From positions 1 through 7,731 of the forward strand of contig JAJYGS010000081.1 of the NCBI GenBank assembly GCA_021785055.1: 7,731 bases of DNA, given 5' to 3'. This DNA is from Nitrospirota bacterium (GTDB taxonomy: Bacteria; Nitrospirota; JACRHJ01). Below the pieces are notes generated by a model, which searched no databases, was not told where the DNA came from, and saw nothing but the letters and a program-made list of their open reading frames with translations. The position numbers and the translations under genes are program-made. The number at the start of each line of letters is the position of its first letter. Position 1 is the first letter of the stretch. This document shows positions 1 to 5,681 of the stretch, in pieces.

Positions 1-1795
1 GTTTTTAATCGTTTCCATATTTGTCCGGACGGCCCTTTTCCAGGAACTGGCCTATGCCGGGCCGAACCCGCGAAGGGCATACGCCGCCGCGCGGGCGGAT
101 TACGGCAGGCTCCTGAAAAACAATAAAAAACGAAGACTTAGAAGCGCCTGGGAGCGCTGCATAAGCCGCTTCGACAAAATATCGTCTTCCTCGCGCGGCA
201 CAAGATACGGGAGATTGGCGAGTTATTACAGGGCAGAGGCCGGAGAGAGGTTGTATGAAATATCGCGCGTCCGGAGAGATTTAATCCGCGCCAAAAAAGC
301 CTACTCGGAATGCATAAAGGCTTATCCGAGGTCGCGGGAGGCGACAAAGGCGCGTAGAAGATTGAAGGCCCTTGGGTTTGATACCGCCAAGTCAACCGGC
401 TCCGCGGTCTATGAACACCCGCTATTGAAGGGCAATAAACGCGGACGGGTAATAACACTTTCGAGGGCCTCAGGCCCGGTTAACGCCGAAACCCTAACCA
501 CTTCATTCCCGCCCGCGGCGGTTCAGGAAGACGCCCAGAAAACCCCGGCAGGGGCGGATTCCACACCACCCGACGCCTCAGGACAACTCACCCGCATAAA
601 CGAAATCCGCCACTGGTCAAATGTTGGATATACACGTGTTGTCATAGACATGGAGGGCGAGGTAAGCTATACGTCGAGCAGGCTTAAAGACCCCAACCGC
701 CTTTTCTTCGACCTGAAAGACGCCCGCCTCCCGAAAAACAACCACAAGGGCATTTCAATCGACGTAAACGACGGCGTTCTCAGGAGAATCCGGGCCAGCC
801 AGTATAATGCCGACACCGTGCGGGTGGTGCTCGACCTTGCGAGCATAGCGTCGTCGAGGACGTTGATGCTCCAGAACCCGGCAAGGTTGATAATCGACGT
901 AAGCGGGAAGAACCAGCCGATAAATACTGTCTGCCGGACGGACATATCCACGGAAGGATATAAAAACATATCCTCTCCCGCTCCAGGGCCGAAACCTTCC
1001 GCACCCCAAAAGTCTGCCGCCGTTTCCGCGCCCGCCGCGCCCGCCGCGCCCGCCGCGCCCGCAACGCCCGCAACGGCAAAACCCGCCGCCAGGCCGCAGA
1101 CCTGCGGCATCGGCACCATAGTCATAGACCCCGGCCACGGCGGCAAGGATACCGGGGCAATCGGCTGCAACGGTCTCTACGAGAAAAACGTCGTACTCGA
1201 CATAGGTCTCAGGCTTCGGAAAATCATCAGGAAAAACTTCAAATGCAGGGTCGTGATGACCAGGGACAGGGACGTCTTCATTCCCCTGGACGAGCGGCCC
1301 GGCATCGCCGTGCAGAACGACGCAGACCTGTTCATATCCATCCACGCCAACGCGAGCAGAAACCCGTCGGCCCACGGCATCGAGACGTATCTGCTGAACC
1401 TCACGAAAGACAGGAATATCATGGAGGTGGCCGAGCGTGAGAATATGACGGAGCTTAAGAGCATGGGCCCGCTCGAATCAATTCTCAAGGACCTCATACT
1501 CGACAGCAAGCGGGACGACTCGCTGAGGCTCGCCCATTGCGTCCAGTCGTGCCTGATATCCGACCTCCATAAATACGACGTGAATAACAAGGGAGTAAAA
1601 CAGGGGCCGTTCCTCGTGCTTTACGGCGCGAGCATGCCGAGCATCCTTACCGAAGTCGGCTTCATAACCAATCCCCAGGAAGAGGCCCGCCTGGCCGAGC
1701 CGAAATACCGCCAGAAGATCGCCCAGGCCATCTTCGACGGCATAAAGAAATACCTTCGGAACCCCAGCGTGACAGCCTACCAGGCGCCGAAATAA
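1..1795 (+). CDS. amiC: N-acetylmuramoyl-L-alanine amidase (AMIN + Amidase_3), 5' end outside window
   Basis: Zinc amidase that cleaves the amide bond between N-acetylmuramic acid and the stem peptide in periplasmic peptidoglycan, as needed for daughter-cell separation. The frame is open from base 2, so the true start lies upstream; the TTG at 215 is internal. About 597 residues are visible. Residues 1-19 look like the end of a signal peptide (hydrophobic FLIVSIFV, then AYA before G20). Residues about 21-125 form a charged helical region with TPR-like character. An AMIN domain (about 198-304) normally targets the septum. An Ala/Pro linker leads to an Amidase_3 domain (about 372-588). Its likely Zn ligands are His379 in DPGHGG, Glu394 in YEKN and His448 in SIHANA; Glu551 in LTEVGF is the likely catalytic acid. 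All are present, so the enzyme should be active. It ends at TAA, 53 nt before truA. The family call is firm; the exact symbol (amiC rather than amiA/B) is by architecture. Confidence 0.93.
   Translation, partial: FLIVSIFVRTALFQELAYAGPNPRRAYAAARADYGRLLKNNKKRRLRSAWERCISRFDKISSSSRGTRYGRLASYYRAEAGERLYEISRVRRDLIRAKKAYSECIKAYPRSREATKARRRLKALGFDTAKSTGSAVYEHPLLKGNKRGRVITLSRASGPVNAETLTTSFPPAAVQEDAQKTPAGADSTPPDASGQLTRINEIRHWSNVGYTRVVIDMEGEVSYTSSRLKDPNRLFFDLKDARLPKNNHKGISIDVNDGVLRRIRASQYNADTVRVVLDLASIASSRTLMLQNPARLIIDVSGKNQPINTVCRTDISTEGYKNISSPAPGPKPSAPQKSAAVSAPAAPAAPAAPATPATAKPAARPQTCGIGTIVIDPGHGGKDTGAIGCNGLYEKNVVLDIGLRLRKIIRKNFKCRVVMTRDRDVFIPLDERPGIAVQNDADLFISIHANASRNPSAHGIETYLLNLTKDRNIMEVAERENMTELKSMGPLESILKDLILDSKRDDSLRLAHCVQSCLISDLHKYDVNNKGVKQGPFLVLYGASMPSILTEVGFITNPQEEARLAEPKYRQKIAQAIFDGIKKYLRNPSVTAYQAPK
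1031..1075 (+). repeat. 9-bp in-frame tandem repeat encoding the Ala/Pro linker
   Basis: Five consecutive 9-bp units: three copies of CCCGCCGCG, then two of CCCGCAACG. They encode (PAA)3 then (PAT)2 between the AMIN and amidase domains. The unit is a multiple of three, so slippage would change linker length without breaking the frame. Such a linker is expected to be flexible. Confidence 0.85.
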
Positions 1796-1811
1796 TTTCA
1801 ACCCCATTTGC

Positions 1812-1841
1812 TTGAACATGCGCCCGCCTTTGTTGTAAAAT
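1812..1841 (+). promoter_or_regulatory. Candidate sigma70 promoter for truA-uvrC
   Basis: TTGAAC at 1812-1817, an 18-bp spacer, and TAAAAT at 1836-1841 match the sigma70 -35 and -10 consensus well. Transcription would begin at about 1847-1849, which is at or next to the ATG of truA at 1849. No Shine-Dalgarno sequence is visible before that ATG. The site lies in the 53-nt gap after the amidase gene, where I see no terminator, so readthrough from upstream is also possible. Confidence 0.5.
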
Positions 1842-1848
1842 AACTCTC

Positions 1849-2583
1849 ATGAAAAACATAAAAATTATCCTCGAATACGACGGCACGGGTTTCTCCGGAT
1901 GGCAGTTCCAGCCGAATCAGCGCACCCTCCAGGGAGAATTCGAGGCTGCGGTAAAGAGAATATCGGGGGAAGACATCCGCGTCACGGCGTCCGGCAGGAC
2001 TGATGCCGGAGTCCACGCGCTGGGCCAGGCGGTGAATTTCAAGACCGGCTCCGACATGGACGCCGCCGCATGGCAGGGCGCGCTGAACCACTTCCTGCCT
2101 GCCGAGATGCGGGCGCTTGAGGCGGCGGAAGTCCCGGAGGATTTCAACGCGCGCTACTGCGCCCAGGGAAAGCAGTACGGATACATAATCCTGAACCGCC
2201 GTATCCCCTCGCCGCTCAAACGAAACTACTCCTGGCACGTGCCGGTGCCGCTCGACATGGATGCGATGAAAAAGGGCGCCGCATACCTCCTGGGCGAACA
2301 CGATTTCACGTCCTTCAGGGCCGTAAACAGCGACGGCGTAAACCCGGTGCGAACCCTGCGCACGCTGGAAATTTTATCGGACGGAAACAGAATATTCTTT
2401 TCGCTTGAGGCGAGCGGTTTCCTGCGCCATATGGTGCGGACGGTGGTGGGAACGCTTGTCGAGGTAGGCAAGGGGCGTTTCGCTCCGGACGACGTAAAGG
2501 GTATGCTGGACGCAAAAGACCGCTCCAGGGCAGGCCCGACCGCGCCCGGACAGGGGCTGTATCTGGTACATGTGCAGTATTGA
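1849..2583 (+). CDS. truA: tRNA pseudouridine(38-40) synthase TruA
   Basis: Converts uridines 38-40 in the anticodon arm of many tRNAs to pseudouridine, in the cytoplasm. The 244-residue product has the usual family length. It opens with the conserved EYDGTGFSGWQ segment (residues 9-19). It carries the catalytic-loop motif GRTDAGVHA at 49-57, with Asp52 as the catalytic aspartate. A second conserved block, FLRHMVRTVVGTLVEVGKG, lies near the C terminus. The ATG start is chosen because the family's first beta strand begins immediately after it. No Shine-Dalgarno sequence precedes it and a -10-like TAAAAT ends 7 nt upstream, so the message may be leaderless or nearly so. It stops with TGA 3 nt before uvrC, implying co-transcription. 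Confidence 0.96.
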   Translation: MKNIKIILEYDGTGFSGWQFQPNQRTLQGEFEAAVKRISGEDIRVTASGRTDAGVHALGQAVNFKTGSDMDAAAWQGALNHFLPAEMRALEAAEVPEDFNARYCAQGKQYGYIILNRRIPSPLKRNYSWHVPVPLDMDAMKKGAAYLLGEHDFTSFRAVNSDGVNPVRTLRTLEILSDGNRIFFSLEASGFLRHMVRTVVGTLVEVGKGRFAPDDVKGMLDAKDRSRAGPTAPGQGLYLVHVQY

Positions 2584-2586
2584 AAT

Positions 2587-4458
2587 ATGACGCTTGAAGA
2601 GAAGCTGACAAATTTATCCGACCGCCCCGGCGTATACCTGATGAAGAACGCCAAAGGGCGGGTAATATACGTCGGGAAGGCGAAGTCGCTGTCAAACCGC
2701 GTGCGCTCGTATTTCCAGTCCACGCCCGACCCCGACCCGCGGAAGGCGCAGATGGCCGGGCAGATTGCCGATTTCGAAACCATCGTCACGGCCTCGGAGA
2801 TGGAAGCCTTCATCCTGGAATCCAACCTCATCAAGAAGCACAAGCCGCGCTACAACGTCGTGCTCCGGGACGACAAGAACTACCCGTACCTGAAGCTTTC
2901 CGTAAACGAGGAATTTCCGGCCCTCAGCGTGGTGCGCAGGATAGAAAAGGACGGCGCGCTCTACTTCGGGCCGTACGTCCCGACGACGCCGATGTGGGAG
3001 ACTCTGAAGTTCATAAACCGGGTCTTCAACATGCGCAAGTGCAGGAGAAAGGGCGTCGGGCAGAAGCTTGAGCGACCGTGCCTCCAGTTCGAGATGAAGC
3101 GCTGCTCCGGGCCGTGCGGGGAGATGATAACCAAAGAGGAATACTGGAAGATGGTGGAGGACGTCCGGATGTTCCTCTCCGGGAGGGACAGGGAGCTTAT
3201 ACGGAATCTCGAAGCCAGGATGAAAGAGACGGCCCTTGCCGAGAATTTCGAGGCGGCGGCGAACATCCGCGACAGGATTTACGCGCTCAAGGCCGCGACG
3301 CAGTCCCAGCGCATAATATCGCCACGGATGGAAGACAGAGACGTAATCGCGGCGGCGAAGGAGGGCTCCGCGGCGGACATCCAGACGCTTTTCATACGCA
3401 AGGGCAAGATAATCGGGAGGAAGGATTTTTTCTTTTCCGACGCCCTGGAGATGTCCGAGGACGAGCTTCTGGCAAACTTTATCAACCAGTTCTATACGGA
3501 AGGCAGGGAAGTCCCGCCGGAGGTGCTTGTCTCGCACGAACTAAAGGAGCGCGGCCTGGCCGAGGAATTCCTCCGCGAGATGCGTGGAAAGAGCGTAAGC
3601 CTCTACTGCCCTCAGAGGGGCCACGGGCGGCAGGTGATGGAGATGGCCATAGACAACGCGCGCGAATCTCTGACGCAGAACCTCAAGACGGAATCAGGCC
3701 GGGAGCTTACGCTCATGGCGCTGAAATCGGAGCTTCGGCTTAAGAAGCTGCCCAGGCGAATCGAGGCCTTCGACATATCCAACACCGGCGGAGCCGAAGC
3801 CTGCGGCTCGATGGTCAGCTTCGAGATGTGCCGGCCCGTGAAATCCGGTTACAGGCATTTCAATATAAAAACCGTTCCTGAGGCGAACGACTTCAAGATG
3901 ATGAATGAAGTCGTAACCCGCCGTTACAGGCGGCTTATGGACGAGGACGGCCCGTGGCCGGATTTGATAATGGTGGACGGGGGCAAGGGACAGCTTTCGG
4001 CGGCCTGCGAGGCCCTGCGGGACATAGGCGCGGATCTGGGCGAAATCGACATAGTGGGCCTTGCGAAGGCAAAGGAAAAAGGCCTCAAGTTCGGCGGCCG
4101 CCGGTCGACCGGCGGCGGAATACGCGAGGCAAGCGCTTATGAGCGCGTATACAAACCCGGCGAGTCCGAAGCGCGCATCCTGTCCCCCACTTCGGCGGCA
4201 GTGAACCTGCTGGCCGCCGTGCGGGACGAGTCTCACCGGTTCGCCATAACACAGCACAGGAAGCTCCGGCTCAAGAAAGGCATTTCATCGCCCCTGGACA
4301 ATATACAGGGCATAGGCAAAAAGAGAAAGACTCAGCTTATCAGGCACTTCGGGAGCTTCCGCGCGATAAGGGAGGCGGCGGTCGAAGACCTGGAAAACGT
4401 CCCGAAACTGCCGAAGAAGGTCGCGGAGGAGATATTCAATAAATTGAAGGAACGGTAA
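2587..4458 (+). CDS. uvrC: UvrABC excision nuclease subunit C
   Basis: Makes both incisions around a DNA lesion in nucleotide excision repair, after recruitment by the UvrB-DNA complex. The 623-residue protein shows all expected parts in order. A GIY-YIG nuclease domain makes the 3' incision (GVY at 15-17, YVG at 28-30, Arg38). Four cysteines (152, 165, 173, 177) sit where UvrC proteins bind an Fe-S cluster. A UVR helical hairpin (about 205-240) binds UvrB. An RNase H-like domain makes the 5' incision (Asp396 in FDISNTGG, Asp464 in MVDGGKGQ, His550 in DESHRF). Tandem helix-hairpin-helix motifs form the C terminus (about 570-620). Compared with the family as I remember it, residues about 502-516 look like an extra glycine/arginine-rich insertion, and a perfect DNA palindrome lies inside it. 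ATG at 2587 follows the truA stop by 3 nt with no clear ribosome site, which fits translational coupling. Confidence 0.97.
   Translation: MTLEEKLTNLSDRPGVYLMKNAKGRVIYVGKAKSLSNRVRSYFQSTPDPDPRKAQMAGQIADFETIVTASEMEAFILESNLIKKHKPRYNVVLRDDKNYPYLKLSVNEEFPALSVVRRIEKDGALYFGPYVPTTPMWETLKFINRVFNMRKCRRKGVGQKLERPCLQFEMKRCSGPCGEMITKEEYWKMVEDVRMFLSGRDRELIRNLEARMKETALAENFEAAANIRDRIYALKAATQSQRIISPRMEDRDVIAAAKEGSAADIQTLFIRKGKIIGRKDFFFSDALEMSEDELLANFINQFYTEGREVPPEVLVSHELKERGLAEEFLREMRGKSVSLYCPQRGHGRQVMEMAIDNARESLTQNLKTESGRELTLMALKSELRLKKLPRRIEAFDISNTGGAEACGSMVSFEMCRPVKSGYRHFNIKTVPEANDFKMMNEVVTRRYRRLMDEDGPWPDLIMVDGGKGQLSAACEALRDIGADLGEIDIVGLAKAKEKGLKFGGRRSTGGGIREASAYERVYKPGESEARILSPTSAAVNLLAAVRDESHRFAITQHRKLRLKKGISSPLDNIQGIGKKRKTQLIRHFGSFRAIREAAVEDLENVPKLPKKVAEEIFNKLKER
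4097..4116. repeat. Perfect 20-bp GC-rich palindrome inside uvrC
   Basis: The sequence is self-complementary over 20 bp around a central GTCGAC (centre between 4106 and 4107); the next pair outward (4096/4117) does not match. In uvrC it encodes residues 504-510, within a segment that looks inserted relative to typical UvrC. In RNA it could form an 8-bp stem with a 4-nt loop. There is no U-tract, so it is not a terminator. It may be a chance product of GGC/CGG codons. Confidence 0.6.
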
Positions 4459-4478
4459 AAAACACGGACCGGGAGTGA

Positions 4479-4550
4479 TGTCATTCTGAACGAAGTGAAG
4501 AATCCACAGTTTGATTTAAAGGTAGATTCTTCGCGTTGCTCAGAATGACA
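4479..4550. repeat. Dispersed imperfect palindromic repeat (TGTCATTCTGA...TCAGAATGACA)
   Basis: Two 26-bp arms (4479-4504 and 4525-4550) match as inverted repeats at 22 of 26 positions, with 11 perfect terminal base pairs, and are separated by a 20-nt loop. I recognise this sequence class: imperfect palindromes with these ends recur in many unrelated bacterial genomes and are often mistranslated as peptides containing CHSERSEES-like strings; the minus strand here indeed reads CHSEQREES. It encodes no transposase, so it resembles a MITE or REP-like element. It begins 20 nt after the uvrC stop and would fold into a long hairpin at the end of that message. There is no following U-tract, so it is not a classic terminator, though it could stabilise the 3' end. 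Beyond this element and the regulatory sites listed, the region 4459-4660 holds no gene that I can see. Confidence 0.85.
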
Positions 4551-4595
4551 TAGCCTATGAATCAGCACATTCCGTGGATGAAGTTAAAACCCCTC

Positions 4596-4608
4596 GATTT
4601 GACAAATC
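4596..4608. promoter_or_regulatory. 13-bp perfect 6-1-6 palindrome, candidate operator of the Fur-family gene
   Basis: GATTTG-A-CAAATC is a perfect palindrome with a single central base and contains a consensus -35 hexamer (TTGACA, 4599-4604). Fur-family operators commonly have an n-1-n form, so autoregulation of the downstream gene is reasonable. The bases do not match the classical Fur or PerR box. I see no good -10 at standard distance from this TTGACA. Its role is inferred from position and symmetry only. Confidence 0.4.
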
Positions 4609-4632
4609 CTGTTTAGCATGGCATCAATTTTA

Positions 4633-4654
4633 TATGATTAACGTTCACAAGAGG
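4633..4654 (+). promoter_or_regulatory. -10 element and ribosome binding site of the Fur-family gene
   Basis: TATGAT at 4633-4638 is one base from the -10 consensus, but has no convincing -35 at 16-18 bp upstream. AAGAGG at 4649-4654 is a good Shine-Dalgarno sequence 6 nt before the ATG at 4661. It decides the start: the in-frame ATGs at 4574 and 4634 have no such site and would add residues not typical of the family. Confidence 0.5.
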
Positions 4655-4660
4655 TACAGA

Positions 4661-5059
4661 ATGGGACAACGGGAAAGGGGTTTCAAGCTTACTCCCCAGC
4701 GAGCCGCAATTATGGCTTATCTCGAAGGCAACCGTTCACACCCTTCGGCTGAGGATATTTACGCGGCAGTAATCGAGAAATATCCCATGGTGTCCCTGGC
4801 CACAGTCTACAACACGCTTGAGATTCTCAAGCAGATGGGCAAGGTCACCGAGCTGAACATCGACGGGGAGAGGAAGCATTTCGATCCGGAGACTGAGCCG
4901 CACCACCACCTGATTTGCACCCGGTGCAAGAAAATCATTAACGTGCGGAAGGAATTCGACCTGGAAGTCCCGCGGGATATTTCAAGAGATTTCAAGATAA
5001 TGGACAGGCATGCGGATTTCTACGGAGTCTGCTCGGACTGCGACGACGGCGCCGGTTGA
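4661..5059 (+). CDS. perR: Fur-family metal-dependent repressor, PerR-like
   Basis: A 132-residue transcription factor, the normal length for Fur-family proteins. The N-terminal winged helix (KLTPQR at 9-14, SLATVYNTLEIL at 45-56) binds DNA. The C-terminal part dimerises and binds metal. Two CXXC pairs (Cys86/Cys89 and Cys124/Cys127) form the structural Zn site. By alignment to Bacillus PerR, the regulatory-site ligands His27, Asp75, His81 and His83 are present, but the fifth position (PerR Asp104) is Asn94. It is closer to PerR than to classical Fur because of the SHPSAEDIY and HFDPETEPHHH segments. It probably represses peroxide- or iron-responsive genes and perhaps itself. It is monocistronic in this window: its promoter region follows the uvrC-distal repeat and it ends 24 nt before a strong terminator. 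An iron-responsive role remains possible. Confidence 0.9.
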   Translation: MGQRERGFKLTPQRAAIMAYLEGNRSHPSAEDIYAAVIEKYPMVSLATVYNTLEILKQMGKVTELNIDGERKHFDPETEPHHHLICTRCKKIINVRKEFDLEVPRDISRDFKIMDRHADFYGVCSDCDDGAG

Positions 5060-5083
5060 AGCGCTCTGCTCACAGGAAAGAAC

Positions 5084-5115
5084 GGAGGCCGCCATCAGGC
5101 GGCCTTCATTTTTTT
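5084..5115 (+). terminator. Intrinsic terminator of the Fur-family gene
   Basis: A perfect 8-bp stem (AGGCCGCC at 5086-5093 with GGCGGCCT at 5098-5105) has a 4-nt loop (ATCA) and extends by a G-T and a G-C pair to 5084/5107. It is followed by A and seven Ts (5109-5115). On the opposite strand it also lies at the end of iorB: the iorB stop codon (5106-5108) is partly inside the stem and the T-tract encodes its last lysines. Reading leftward the tail is only moderately U-rich, so it is probably stronger for the + strand. Confidence 0.9.
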
Positions 5116-5681
5116 AAGTTACGGCCAATTTTGAACGCTTTCAGGTTAATTTCGAGCGTCTCCCCTGAGAAGGATTTTTTGATTACCGCCTCAAATCTCG
5201 AAGCGGGAACCGGAAGAAATCTCGCCGCCGCTCCCAGCAGGACGAGATTTACGGCGCGCGGGCTGCCGGCCTTTGCGGCCATGGAATATCCGTCAATCAA
5301 AAGCGTTCCGGGGCGCTTATTCAGCCCTGCTTCAATGTCCGGGGGGTATTTTCCGATACTCCCGGAGACCGCCGGGGCGCTTATTCTTCGGGTATTGCAG
5401 ACAAGTTTTCCGCCTTCTTTCAGAAAGTGGATATTCCTGAGCGCCTCCGTCGGCTCGAATCCTATCAGGAGATCGCAGGCTCCGGGCTCTATTGTCGGAG
5501 AAAACACTTCAATGCCGAACCGGACGTGCGACACCACGCTCCCGCCGCGCTGGGCCATGCCGTGCACGGAGCTTTCCTTCACGTCGAAACCTTCAGCCAG
5601 CGCCGCTTCCGCTATGAGCCTGCCGGCAAGCAGTATGCCCTGGCCTCCGACACCCGCGAGGACTATATCCGCCCCGGTCAT
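5106..5681 (-). CDS. iorB: Indolepyruvate:ferredoxin oxidoreductase, beta subunit
   Basis: Small subunit of the thiamine-diphosphate enzyme that oxidatively decarboxylates aryl pyruvates to aryl-CoA and reduces ferredoxin. The 191-residue product corresponds to the gamma-type domain of 2-oxoacid:ferredoxin oxidoreductases. GVGGQG at 10-15 and HGMAQRGG at 40-47 are the family signatures. The start at 5681 is preferred over a longer in-frame reading (to 5726) because the family begins with this DIVLAGVGGQG strand. A GGGAG ribosome site (5690-5694 on the + strand numbering) also sits 8 nt before the ATG. The ATG overlaps the iorA stop as ATGA, indicating translational coupling and equal subunit synthesis. 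It converges on the Fur-family gene with 46 nt between stops. No Fe-S cysteine motif is present, as expected for this subunit. Confidence 0.95.
   Translation of the reverse strand: MTGADIVLAGVGGQGILLAGRLIAEAALAEGFDVKESSVHGMAQRGGSVVSHVRFGIEVFSPTIEPGACDLLIGFEPTEALRNIHFLKEGGKLVCNTRRISAPAVSGSIGKYPPDIEAGLNKRPGTLLIDGYSMAAKAGSPRAVNLVLLGAAARFLPVPASRFEAVIKKSFSGETLEINLKAFKIGRNLKK
5308..5386. repeat. Exact 15-bp direct repeat within iorB
   Basis: CCGGGGCGCTTATTC occurs at 5308-5322 and again at 5372-5386, 64 bp apart. The offset is not a multiple of three, so the two copies are read in different frames (LNKRPG and ISAP on the minus strand). The repeat is therefore not explained by a repeated protein motif. 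It may be coincidence. Confidence 0.5.

Noticed and set aside
215..217. TTG as the start codon of the amidase
   Set aside because: The frame is open to the window edge and upstream codons encode the end of a signal peptide and a helical region, so 215 is internal to a 5'-truncated gene.
1031..1075. Tandem repeat as a CRISPR or iteron array
   Set aside because: The units are 9 bp, contiguous, without spacers, and in frame within a protein linker.
667..1375. Minus-strand ORFs rich in Ala/Gly/Arg opposite the amidase
   Set aside because: They are shadows of the GC-rich tandem repeat and the amidase frame, without ribosome sites or family features.
4479..4550. Palindrome as an ordinary rho-independent terminator of uvrC
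   Set aside because: There is no U-tract after either arm; the sequence matches a dispersed repeat class instead.
4332..4568. Minus-strand ORF reading CHSEQREES across the repeat
   Set aside because: It is a spurious translation of the palindromic repeat plus the antisense of the uvrC end; such CHSERSEES-like peptides are a known artefact.
4574..4660. N-terminal extension of the Fur-family protein from ATG 4574 or 4634
   Set aside because: The Shine-Dalgarno AAGAGG and family length point to ATG 4661, and the extension would cover the palindrome and promoter elements.
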